Part shown: positions 55,509-62,884 of the stretch, one piece after another | Layout: each line of letters opens with the position of its first letter | Numbering within the stretch: the first letter of the stretch is position 1 | DNA from: Synechococcus sp. AG-673-A03 | Lineage (GTDB): Bacteria > Cyanobacteriota > Cyanobacteriia > PCC-6307 > Cyanobiaceae | Assembly: GCA_003211275.1 (NCBI GenBank) | Contig: QCTE01000002.1 | Coordinates: forward strand, 1 to 64,000 | Direction of reading: 5' to 3' | Length of the DNA: 64,000 nt | Program-made: the position numbers and the translations under genes | Notes under the pieces: generated by a model | What the model saw: only the letters and a program-made list of their open reading frames with translations | The model's database searches: none | Told to the model about the DNA's origin: nothing

Positions 55509-56171
55509 ATGCAAATTAAACTCGGAGAACGATTACAGAGCCTGAAGCTGCTAGCCAGCCTGGCGGCCTTTCTGAAAAACCCTGGCTCTCTCGACAGCGT
55601 CCTCGCCGTGGGCGCCAGCTTGAAAGACAGCCCACTTTCCGAACAGATGATCCGCCATCTGCTGGACAATCCCACCTTTGCCCAACTGGTGAACGATGGT
55701 TGGCGTCCACAACCAATTGATTTGTCGGCACTCCAAACACTCCCCGCGGGCACGCTTGGACGCTGCTACGCGGATCAGCTGATCAGCCAGGGAATCACTC
55801 CCGACACACTGATCGACCCTTCACCCATCAACGATGAGCGTGAATACATCGTGCACCGTCTGAAGGAAACCCATGACATCACGCATGTACTGACCGGATT
55901 TGGAATCGATGGCGTCAGTGAACTGGGCCTGCAGGGATTCAACCTTGCCCAGAACCGATCACCACTGGCAGTGATGCTGATCTTCGGAGGCATGCTCACG
56001 GCGCTGCAAAACGATGAACCTCTGGCTCCAATGCTGCGCGCACTGGCGAAGGGCTTCCAGATGGGACTCGATGCTGAGCTTGTGATCGCACGCAAACTGG
56101 AAGAGGGCTGGGATCGCCCCCTCAACGAGTGGCGTCGTGAGCTGAGGCTTCCTGAAGCAATCCCTAGCTGA
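55509..56171 (+). CDS. Coq4-like protein
   Basis: 220 residues with the Coq4 metal motif HDxxH-x11-E: His, Asp and His in THDITHVLTG, then Glu in VSELGLQGF. YIVHRLKETHDITH and the C-terminal helices (MLRALAKGFQMGLDAE) fit the family. Coq4 supports ubiquinone synthesis in eukaryotes, recently tied to ring decarboxylation-hydroxylation; cyanobacteria make plastoquinone instead, so the role here is open. First gene of the + strand run leading to the CNMP genes; no membrane segment. Confidence 0.8.
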   Translation: MQIKLGERLQSLKLLASLAAFLKNPGSLDSVLAVGASLKDSPLSEQMIRHLLDNPTFAQLVNDGWRPQPIDLSALQTLPAGTLGRCYADQLISQGITPDTLIDPSPINDEREYIVHRLKETHDITHVLTGFGIDGVSELGLQGFNLAQNRSPLAVMLIFGGMLTALQNDEPLAPMLRALAKGFQMGLDAELVIARKLEEGWDRPLNEWRRELRLPEAIPS

Positions 56172-56236
56172 TCCTTAAGTGCGCGCGAGCGTTATTGCCC
56201 GAATGGAGGTATCACTGACAGAGCAGCCGAGAAGCC

Positions 56237-56803
56237 ATGTGGGGAGACGAACCTCAGCTGCAGGCCTTCCGAGAACGACTGAAACTCCTGCTAATCGCAC
56301 ACCAGCAGGAGCTCAATCCTGAGCAGCTCGTCGCAGCCGAAGGAGACATTCTGTTTCACCAGGGCGACTCGGTGGAGACTTTGATGTTGCTGACCCAGGG
56401 GCGTGTCGCCGTTGATATTCATTACGGCGATGAGATCCACACTCTGGCCGAAGTGGAAGCTGTTGAATTACTCGGCGAAGTTGGTTTCTTCGCCAATGGC
56501 AAGCATTACGCCGACTTCCGCGTTGTGGGCGGACAGGCAGAGCTTCTGGCCATTCCAGGCCAGGCACTGCTTCAGGCCATGTTGTTTGACGTTGATCTCG
56601 TAGTGGAGATGCTTTCACTGGTCAGTGAGCGCTGCCGGCGCGGCAATCAGGTCATCGCCATGCTGCTGAGCGGCATTGAAGCCGTGCATGACGATTCCCA
56701 GGAGAAAATCGAACAAGCAACGACAGAGCTTGGGGGCATCCACTTCTGCATCGCCAAAGCCAGCAAACAACTGCAGAAGCTGCAGAAGCAGTGCCGAAAC
56801 TGA
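56237..56803 (+). CDS. Small CNMP-domain protein (paralogue 1)
   Basis: 188 residues with one CNMP-like domain (about 30-130; LFHQGDSVETLMLLTQGRVAV, LLGEVGFFANGKHYADFRV) and a C-terminal helix of about 55 residues containing two Cys (IHFCIAKAS, KQCRN). In the phosphate cassette the Glu is kept, but His replaces the phosphate-binding Arg. No DNA-binding or enzyme domain. It is similar to the product at 57000, so the two are probably a duplication. A sequestering or adaptor role is possible; function unknown. Confidence 0.78.
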   Translation: MWGDEPQLQAFRERLKLLLIAHQQELNPEQLVAAEGDILFHQGDSVETLMLLTQGRVAVDIHYGDEIHTLAEVEAVELLGEVGFFANGKHYADFRVVGGQAELLAIPGQALLQAMLFDVDLVVEMLSLVSERCRRGNQVIAMLLSGIEAVHDDSQEKIEQATTELGGIHFCIAKASKQLQKLQKQCRN

Positions 56804-56999
56804 ACGACTCAACTCAGCACTTTGCTGCGCTGCGCCCAACCAGCTCCCAAACACCATCCAGAGCGGGCAGCACCAGCAGGATCAGAGCCTCCACAGAGGG
56901 CATGGCCATTGAGCAATATCGGATCGTGACGCTAAGGAAGATAGAGATGCCTGATCTTGCCGGAGCAGCCAGCATGCCTGCAGCGGCTCCCGGCCCGGC

Positions 57000-57575
57000 A
57001 TGAAGAGCGAGAACCAACAGCTCACCCAGATTCGTAATCGTCTGCGGATGTTGCTGAGCACCCATCTCTCCACAATCAGCCATCAAACGCTCACAGCAGC
57101 TGTGGGTGACGTGCTGATCGAACAGGACACACCAGCCGTCAGGGTGCTGATTGTGCAAACAGGGGAATTGAAAGTTGAACGCTGTGAACCAGGTGGCACG
57201 CCTCAAGTGATCGCGCAAATCAGACCGGATGAACTGGTCGGAGAAATGGCGTTGATCGGTGATCAACACCACAGCGCAAGCGTCACGGTGAGTCGCGGAC
57301 CGGCCGAGATCCTGGTGGTTAAGGCGGATGATCTACTTAAGGCTTCCATCTACGACAGCGACCTGGTGATGGAACTGCTGGCTCTAAGCAGCAACCGCTG
57401 CCGCCAAACCAACCGCCATCTGACTTTGATCCTTGAAGCCCTTGGGGCTTTGGATCAAGAGCATTCCTCCACACTGGACCGGTGCTGCAACGAACTGGAG
57501 AACTGCTCTGATCCAGCACTTTCCAACGCAGCCCGCCGGTTGAGGCGATTGGCAGAAGCACCGGAAAAACCTTGA
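57000..57575 (+). CDS. Small CNMP-domain protein (paralogue 2)
   Basis: 191 residues with the same build as the 56237 product: a CNMP domain (about 30-130; DVLIEQDTPAVRVLIVQTGELKV, LVGEMALIGDQHHSASVTV), a linking helix (LVMELLALSSNRCRQTNRHL) and a C-terminal helical tail with Cys (RCCNELENC). Again Glu is kept and His stands where Arg normally binds the cyclic phosphate. The ATG at 57000 lacks a good ribosome binding site; 196 bases separate it from the first paralogue. Confidence 0.75.
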   Translation: MKSENQQLTQIRNRLRMLLSTHLSTISHQTLTAAVGDVLIEQDTPAVRVLIVQTGELKVERCEPGGTPQVIAQIRPDELVGEMALIGDQHHSASVTVSRGPAEILVVKADDLLKASIYDSDLVMELLALSSNRCRQTNRHLTLILEALGALDQEHSSTLDRCCNELENCSDPALSNAARRLRRLAEAPEKP

Positions 57576-57864
57576 GAGAGCGACCCCATCTCCGCTGAGT
57601 TCCGCCTCATGGCGCGAACTCCTTCTCAAGAGTTCACAGCCATCGCAGAAATCAGCCGGGATCGATTGAGCCATGGACGTCCATCAAGGCCATAGAGAAA
57701 GTGAGGTTCTTCGCCAATCGTGTTCTGTACGTCGAATTATGCGTAGTGGATGGATCCGTCGGACTGCTTACCATCACTTATTGGAAGCTATTACAGACCT
57801 GGCGATTCAACACGATCTGGCAGTCGAAGCACTCAGAGGAAGGGATTCATGGTGATCAACATCC
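57576..57864. other. Spacer upstream of the CNMP-methylglyoxal synthase gene
   Basis: About 290 bases with no supported gene; short frames show no ribosome binding site or domain. The downstream part holds the CRP-like box and a possible -10. Confidence 0.55.
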
Positions 57865-57894
57865 TGTGAAAGGAAACACAGGGCAAACTTATAG
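57865..57894 (+). promoter_or_regulatory. CRP-like box and possible -10 before the CNMP-methylglyoxal synthase gene
   Basis: TGTGA-AAGGAA-ACACA (57865-57880) matches the CRP box at 9 of 10 half-site bases and sits in a larger imperfect palindrome CCTGTG...CACAGG. TTATAG at 57889-57894 could be a -10 hexamer. The box lies about 75-90 bases before the start codon and close to the presumed -35, so either repression or activation is possible. Confidence 0.55.
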
Positions 57895-57954
57895 AGCAAC
57901 CACACAGCCCATCGAGGCCAACACCCTTAAGGTCAGACAAAGAGAAGAACCCTT

Positions 57955-58848
57955 ATGGATCGCAACGTCCTGATCAAAACCCTGCAAAACGAAGGGAATC
58001 TGAAGCATTCGTTTAGCGCCGAAGATATTGAACTCATCGCTCAACAGATGTCGATCAAAACATTCGAGAAGGACACCATCTTGATGTGCAAAGGAGAGCC
58101 TGCCGACTACATGGCATTCCTTGTGAATGGCCGGGTTCAGATTCTTGAAGACGAGAGACAGATTGCACTGCTTACAAAAGGCGATTTTCTAGGCGAAAGC
58201 CTGTTCTCTGAAGAAGCAACACGCGTAGCAGATGTTCAAGCCATGGAGCACACAACAGTGGGGCTATTCACAATTCATGATTTCCATAATTTTTTAAAGA
58301 CTAAACAAAGACTTGCGCTTCAGTTCAGGGAACTTTTCAAGGCCGTAGAACGCGCCCGAGCCGAGCAACACACAGCAGAAACATATATCGATAAACGCAA
58401 ATACTTGGCACTAATAGCTCACAACAACATGAAAGAAAGCCTGATGGAATTTTGCAGCATTCACACTGATAAGTTAGAAAAATTTCCCCTCATTGCAACA
58501 GGAACAACCGGCAGTATGTTATACAAAAAAACTGGCATGTGCCTCAGCCGCAAAGTCGCCTCAGGCCCCCTGGGCGGAGACCAAGCAGTGGGAACATTGA
58601 TATCCACACAAAACATCAGCGGCGTAATTTTTTTCAGAGATCCACTCTCTTCCCACCCACACCACGCCGATATCGAAGCTCTTGGACGCCTCTGTGATGT
58701 CTATCAGATCCCTTTTGCAACGAACCCTCAAAGCGGCGAAGCCATTCTCGACTACCTTCTTTCCGCCAAGGCAAATCGCGAACTCCTTCCCAATCGTGTT
58801 TTGGAGGCCTACGTTAAAGGACAAAAGAAAGTCATCGAAGCAGGCTGA
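57955..58848 (+). CDS. Cyclic-nucleotide-binding domain fused to methylglyoxal synthase
   Basis: 297 residues. Residues about 18-125 are a CNMP domain with an intact cassette: Glu81 (LGESLF) and Arg90 (ATRVADV). A helical linker (about 115-147) leads to a complete methylglyoxal synthase domain (about 150-292): LALIAHNNMKE, LIATGTTGSMLYKKTG, GPLGGDQAVGTLIS, IFFRDPLSSHPHHADIEAL, PFATNPQSGE. Aligned to E. coli MgsA, His156, Asp209, Asp229, His236 and Asp239 are kept; the Asp after the first His is Asn157. The enzyme turns dihydroxyacetone phosphate into methylglyoxal and phosphate. cAMP control of the activity is inferred from the fusion. The gene is poorer in GC than its neighbours. Confidence 0.9.
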   Translation: MDRNVLIKTLQNEGNLKHSFSAEDIELIAQQMSIKTFEKDTILMCKGEPADYMAFLVNGRVQILEDERQIALLTKGDFLGESLFSEEATRVADVQAMEHTTVGLFTIHDFHNFLKTKQRLALQFRELFKAVERARAEQHTAETYIDKRKYLALIAHNNMKESLMEFCSIHTDKLEKFPLIATGTTGSMLYKKTGMCLSRKVASGPLGGDQAVGTLISTQNISGVIFFRDPLSSHPHHADIEALGRLCDVYQIPFATNPQSGEAILDYLLSAKANRELLPNRVLEAYVKGQKKVIEAG

Positions 58849-58859
58849 AACCAACCAAA

Positions 58860-60635
58860 TCAATCGACCCGATCATGAGAAGACCGAAGAGATACCAGGC
58901 CAAAAACTTGGATCGGTTCCGGCCAACCCTTAACAAGATGTGCTCCCAAATCTTCAACGACCACATCGTCGAAGATTTGATCTCGAACATCACCACTGAT
59001 TAAAATCGGGTAATCCGGAAACTGACGTGTAAGGGATTCCAGTCGACTGGCCAAGTTCACTGTCGCCCCAATCACGGTGTATTCCAGCCGATTACTCGAG
59101 CCAAGATTACCGGCAATCACATCACCGCAGTGAATGCCAATACCTTGACGCAATGGTCCAAGCCCCTCACTCACGAGCTCTCTGTTCAACTCCTCCAGGT
59201 TCGCCTGCATAGCGAGAGCAGTCCGCACTGCAGCCAGCGCCTCGACCCGATCGCCACGGTGAACGGGCACACCAAATTCCGCCATGACGGCATCCCCAAT
59301 AAATTTGTCCAACAGCCCCTGTTCGAGCAGCACAGGTGCTGCAATCGCCTCAAAGTATCGATTCAACAAACCAAACAGACTCTCTGCATCCATCACATTG
59401 CTGCGGGCAGTGAATCCGACCAAATCAGTAAAAAGCACCACGCATCGCTCCCGTCTGCCGCCCAGTCGCATCCAACTCTCCTGACCCGAACGCAACATGT
59501 CGCGCATGAGGTTGGGCGAGACCCTTCTGGACAACACGGAGTGCAGAAATCGGCGCTGTGCGCTCTCCTGCTGAAACAAATCCCCCGTACGAAGACCTCC
59601 AGCAACGAAAGGCATCAACGCCAAGGAAGCGGCAGGCAACCAAATGCCGTAAAACCAAACGAAGATCGTCAGTCCGATCGCCAACGCCCCAAGAGCAGTG
59701 GAGACGATCGCAGTACCAAGCGCCGTCGATGGCACAGCAATCCGCCAGTTGCACAACAGCAACCAGATGAGGACAATCGCAGCTAGCGGAATAACTTCCG
59801 GACTACGGAAGCCTCGTCCGCTGCGCAATCCGGAGACAGCTGAAAGCAACACCTCAGAACCGCTCTGCTGTCCAAATGGTGTCTCGAGCTGATCACCAAG
59901 AGATCGAGCCGTAGAACCAATGATGACGATCTTGTTCCGCCAGGTGTCCTCCGGAAGCGTGCTCACAGCCCAGGCGGGGATCACCGGGATCGATCCGCTC
60001 GGCCCCAGGAAATCAATCCCGTCATCGCCTGATGATGGGGTCACTTCTGCTGCCAGATGTGCCAGAGGTAAGGGATGTGGCCTGGGGAACGGTTCCAGCA
60101 TGGACTGGAGTCGCCCTAGGCCAGGAACAGATTGCACAACACCAAAGTCATCCATGGAAAAAACAGACAGACCCGCCTGGTAGTTGATATCCCAGGGACG
60201 ACGCAATTGAATCTGTTCGAAATCGTCAATTTGCTGTCGAACAAGAGATGAACTGAGCAGGACTTTGTCTTGCCATGGCTTCAGAACATCCTGAAAAGCA
60301 ATGTCATCTTCAGGGCCATGACGGCTTGGGCCGGCATGAACGATGTTGAACACAACACGACGGGCACCCTGCCGCAAAACCTGTCGTGCCAATGCAGCCT
60401 GCTTCTCTCGCGGCCAGGGCCAAGGACCGAAGTCGGTCCACTGGGGATCCAGGGACGCCTCATCAATCCCCAATAACACGACGTCATCGGAGACGGGGAT
60501 TGCGCCACGCCACTGAAAGAGCAGCTGCCGACTTGCAGTATCCAAACGCGCCAGCCATGGCACAAGCACCAAAGGCAACAGCAAGGATGTGCGCCAAAGG
60601 ATAGGAATCAGGCGCTGACGCATCGATCCTGTCAA
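58860..60635 (-). CDS. CHASE2-domain adenylate cyclase (second copy)
   Basis: 591 residues: a signal/anchor helix, CHASE2 sensor (about 40-275; VVLLGIDEASLDPQW), three membrane helices (about 280-350) and a class III cyclase domain (about 390-575). Both metal Asp (LFTDLVGFT; IGDAVMAEFG), the purine-selecting Lys (LDKF) and Thr (LEYTVIG), and the catalytic Asn/Arg (NLASRLE) are present, a set like that of cyanobacterial adenylate cyclases. It is co-translated with the upstream FecR-domain gene (four-base overlap) and converges on the CNMP-methylglyoxal synthase gene with an 11-base gap. Confidence 0.9.
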   Translation of the reverse strand: MTGSMRQRLIPILWRTSLLLPLVLVPWLARLDTASRQLLFQWRGAIPVSDDVVLLGIDEASLDPQWTDFGPWPWPREKQAALARQVLRQGARRVVFNIVHAGPSRHGPEDDIAFQDVLKPWQDKVLLSSSLVRQQIDDFEQIQLRRPWDINYQAGLSVFSMDDFGVVQSVPGLGRLQSMLEPFPRPHPLPLAHLAAEVTPSSGDDGIDFLGPSGSIPVIPAWAVSTLPEDTWRNKIVIIGSTARSLGDQLETPFGQQSGSEVLLSAVSGLRSGRGFRSPEVIPLAAIVLIWLLLCNWRIAVPSTALGTAIVSTALGALAIGLTIFVWFYGIWLPAASLALMPFVAGGLRTGDLFQQESAQRRFLHSVLSRRVSPNLMRDMLRSGQESWMRLGGRRERCVVLFTDLVGFTARSNVMDAESLFGLLNRYFEAIAAPVLLEQGLLDKFIGDAVMAEFGVPVHRGDRVEALAAVRTALAMQANLEELNRELVSEGLGPLRQGIGIHCGDVIAGNLGSSNRLEYTVIGATVNLASRLESLTRQFPDYPILISGDVRDQIFDDVVVEDLGAHLVKGWPEPIQVFGLVSLRSSHDRVD

Positions 60636-61351
60636 GGGGATGGAGCCATAACCCCCAGTTCTCGCTGGATTTCAGGGAGCGTGTCTAGAGGTGTTGAAAA
60701 CCCGTTAATCAAACGGCTCTTCTGGAGTCGACGTTCAACCTCCTGTTCCGCAATTACCACCGGTGGCGCCCACGAGACAGCAAGCGGATCATCTTGTTGA
60801 ACACTGCCATCAGGTTGGAGGCGTTTCAGATCTAACAACAGCTGTTGACCACTGTTCAAGGTGAAGCTCTGACCACTCCTGGTTGTCACCAAGACCTTGC
60901 CTTCCCAGCTGAAAATCTTGCACTGACTGTCGGTGAACTCAATGAACACCGTGGTGCCTTGGATGGAGGCCGTAGCCAGACGAGTCTTGATGGTGAACGG
61001 ACGAAGGGTCTGGGTGCCTGGATTGATCCAACCGATGATCGACCCCTTCAATAATTCGACACTGGATGAACCAAGACGCAGCTGCGCATCACCTCCCATC
61101 CTGAACTGGCGGCCGGTACCAAGCATCACCTGCATGCGCCCTGGCTTTGTAGTGCGCAGTAACGCATCGGTGCGCAACAACTGACCCGAGCGTGCATCAA
61201 CCTCTGCCTTGCCGGAAAATTTGACAAAGGCAGGGCCATTGGGAACCTCAACGATGCGTGGCTGAGCAGCCTGTGAGGGCAAGCCAAAGAAGGCTGTGCC
61301 CATCAAGAAACATGCGGCAGCCTGCACACGAACCGATTGCCTCAACACATA
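60632..61351 (-). CDS. Exported FecR-domain protein
   Basis: About 239 residues from the GTG at 61351, chosen because it gives a good signal peptide (VRVQAAACFLMGTAFFGLPSQA). The FecR-type beta domain (about 45-160) shows GKAEVDARSGQLLRTDALLRT, QFRMGGDAQLRLGSSSVELLKGSIIGWINPG and TRLATASIQGTTVFIEF. Such proteins sit in the periplasm and, in cyanobacteria, are often next to CHASE2 proteins; it may present a signal to the CHASE2 sensor. Its stop overlaps the cyclase start. Other possible starts are TTG 61405 and ATG 61303. Confidence 0.8.
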   Translation of the reverse strand, partial: YVLRQSVRVQAAACFLMGTAFFGLPSQAAQPRIVEVPNGPAFVKFSGKAEVDARSGQLLRTDALLRTTKPGRMQVMLGTGRQFRMGGDAQLRLGSSSVELLKGSIIGWINPGTQTLRPFTIKTRLATASIQGTTVFIEFTDSQCKIFSWEGKVLVTTRSGQSFTLNSGQQLLLDLKRLQPDGSVQQDDPLAVSWAPPVVIAEQEVERRLQKSRLINGFSTPLDTLPEIQRELGVMAPSP

Positions 61352-61487
61352 CAACCCACATTCATCCAAGGCTGACAGAAAAGCGCTGATGGCGCCACTA
61401 ATCAATCAGAAGGCAAAAATGATCCGTTACGAGTTGCTGAGTCGAGTAGCAATTGCCAGATTAGGGACAAGCAGCATTTGAAAACTC

Positions 61488-62801
61488 ATGGCATACGAAA
61501 ACGTTCTTAATAACCCGACTACATTCGATTTTCGTATCGAAGAGCTGGGTGAAAGCCAATACTCCAATCCTAGCAACAATGCAGTTTTTGTTGACAATAT
61601 GGAGCGCATTATCTTTTCGAGCCAACTCAAAAATCTGAAGCATCAACTGGAAACATGTGCAGAATTACCCTCTTTTGAAAAAGCAGGCGCCCGTCGAAAA
61701 ATTTTTCACAATCCAGAATCAACCCAGGCCGCCATCATCACATGCGGGGGCCTCTGCCCAGGGCTGAATAATGTCATCAAAGGGTTGGTCAATGTTCTCG
61801 AGCAGGATTACGGAGTCAAAAGTATTCTTGGCATCCGCTATGGATATAAAGGACTGACGCAGGCATCAACTCATCCACCAATCCAACTCAATTCTCTGAT
61901 CGTCGATCAGATTCATAAACAGGGCGGAACCATACTTGGATCTTCTAGAGGTAGTCAGGATCCAGAGGAGATGGTGGACATGCTCCAGGCAAGAGGAATC
62001 AACCTTCTCTTTTGCATTGGCGGCGATGGAACCTTAAAGGGTGCTCAGGCGATCGCGGAAGCCGCAATCGGTCGCAAAGCAAACATCAGCATTGTCGGTG
62101 TCCCTAAGACCATTGACAATGATCTCGGCTTTGTCGAGAAAACCTTCGGCTTTGAAACCTCAGTACAAACAGCCTCGGAAATTATCACATCAGCCCAACA
62201 CGAAGCAGAAGGGGCTGAAAACGGCATCGGCATCGTTAAGTTAATGGGACGAGACTCTGGCTTCATCACTGCCACGGCATCTCTCGCAAACTCTGTGGTT
62301 GATTTCTGCCTAATCCCAGAAACCCCTTTTCAAATCGGCGGGCCGAACGGAATCTGTACTGCTCTTCAACGAAGGATTGAACAAAAAAACCATGCTGTGA
62401 TTGTCGTAGCAGAAGGAGCAGGACAGGAACTCTTTGCTAGCAACGAGAGAAAGATTGATGCTTCCGGGAACATCCTGAAAGAGGACATCGGAGAATTACT
62501 CAAAGAAAAGCTGACAGCTCACTTCAAGCAAAACAACATGACGATCAACATCAAGTATCTTGACCCGAGCTACCACATCCGAAGCGTTGCAGCCAATGCT
62601 TCAGATGCTGTTTTTTGCCAGCTACTGGCCGAATATGCCGTCCATGCAGGAATGAGCGGGAAAACGAATCTTGTCATTGGTTACTGGAACAATTTCTTCA
62701 CCCACGTCCCTATTCATCTGGCCACAAATGAAAGGCGAATGGTTGATCTTGATAGCGCGCTATGGCGCGGCGTCATGAGCGCAACTCATCAAGATAAATA
62801 A
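61488..62801 (+). CDS. Phosphofructokinase, plant-type (group III-like)
   Basis: 437 residues. TCGGLCPGLNNVI (85-97) binds nucleotide, GGDGT (178-182) is the motif of ATP users, PKTIDND (206-212) carries the catalytic Asp, and MGRDSGFIT (253-261) binds the sugar phosphate. GGDGT with PKTIDND and the long N-terminal extension resembles plant and trypanosome ATP-dependent enzymes; PPi users normally have GGDD. It phosphorylates fructose 6-phosphate to the 1,6-bisphosphate; sedoheptulose 7-phosphate is a possible second substrate. GC is lower than in the neighbours (about 42-47% in sampled lines). Divergent from the fecR-cyclase pair. Confidence 0.9.
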   Translation: MAYENVLNNPTTFDFRIEELGESQYSNPSNNAVFVDNMERIIFSSQLKNLKHQLETCAELPSFEKAGARRKIFHNPESTQAAIITCGGLCPGLNNVIKGLVNVLEQDYGVKSILGIRYGYKGLTQASTHPPIQLNSLIVDQIHKQGGTILGSSRGSQDPEEMVDMLQARGINLLFCIGGDGTLKGAQAIAEAAIGRKANISIVGVPKTIDNDLGFVEKTFGFETSVQTASEIITSAQHEAEGAENGIGIVKLMGRDSGFITATASLANSVVDFCLIPETPFQIGGPNGICTALQRRIEQKNHAVIVVAEGAGQELFASNERKIDASGNILKEDIGELLKEKLTAHFKQNNMTINIKYLDPSYHIRSVAANASDAVFCQLLAEYAVHAGMSGKTNLVIGYWNNFFTHVPIHLATNERRMVDLDSALWRGVMSATHQDK

Positions 62802-62884
62802 CCCAAGTAAAATCACCAACTGGTCATGATGTCGCAAGACAGAGAAAGAGCTGTTTGAGGCTTTGCTGCTCTAAGCCAGCAATC

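Noticed and set aside
56808-57000. Minus-strand hydrophobic frame resembling the end of a membrane transporter
   Set aside because: The frame continues antisense through the 57000 CNMP gene, has no start of its own in the spacer, and the likeness is only to general hydrophobic small-residue segments.
57701-57973. 90-codon frame before the CNMP-methylglyoxal synthase gene
   Set aside because: It overlaps the synthase start and the promoter-like elements, has no ribosome binding site and shows no recognisable protein pattern.
61406-61487. CRP or NtcA box between the fecR-cyclase operon and the phosphofructokinase gene
   Set aside because: No TGTGA-N6-TCACA or GTA-N8-TAC pattern with acceptable matches was found in this spacer.
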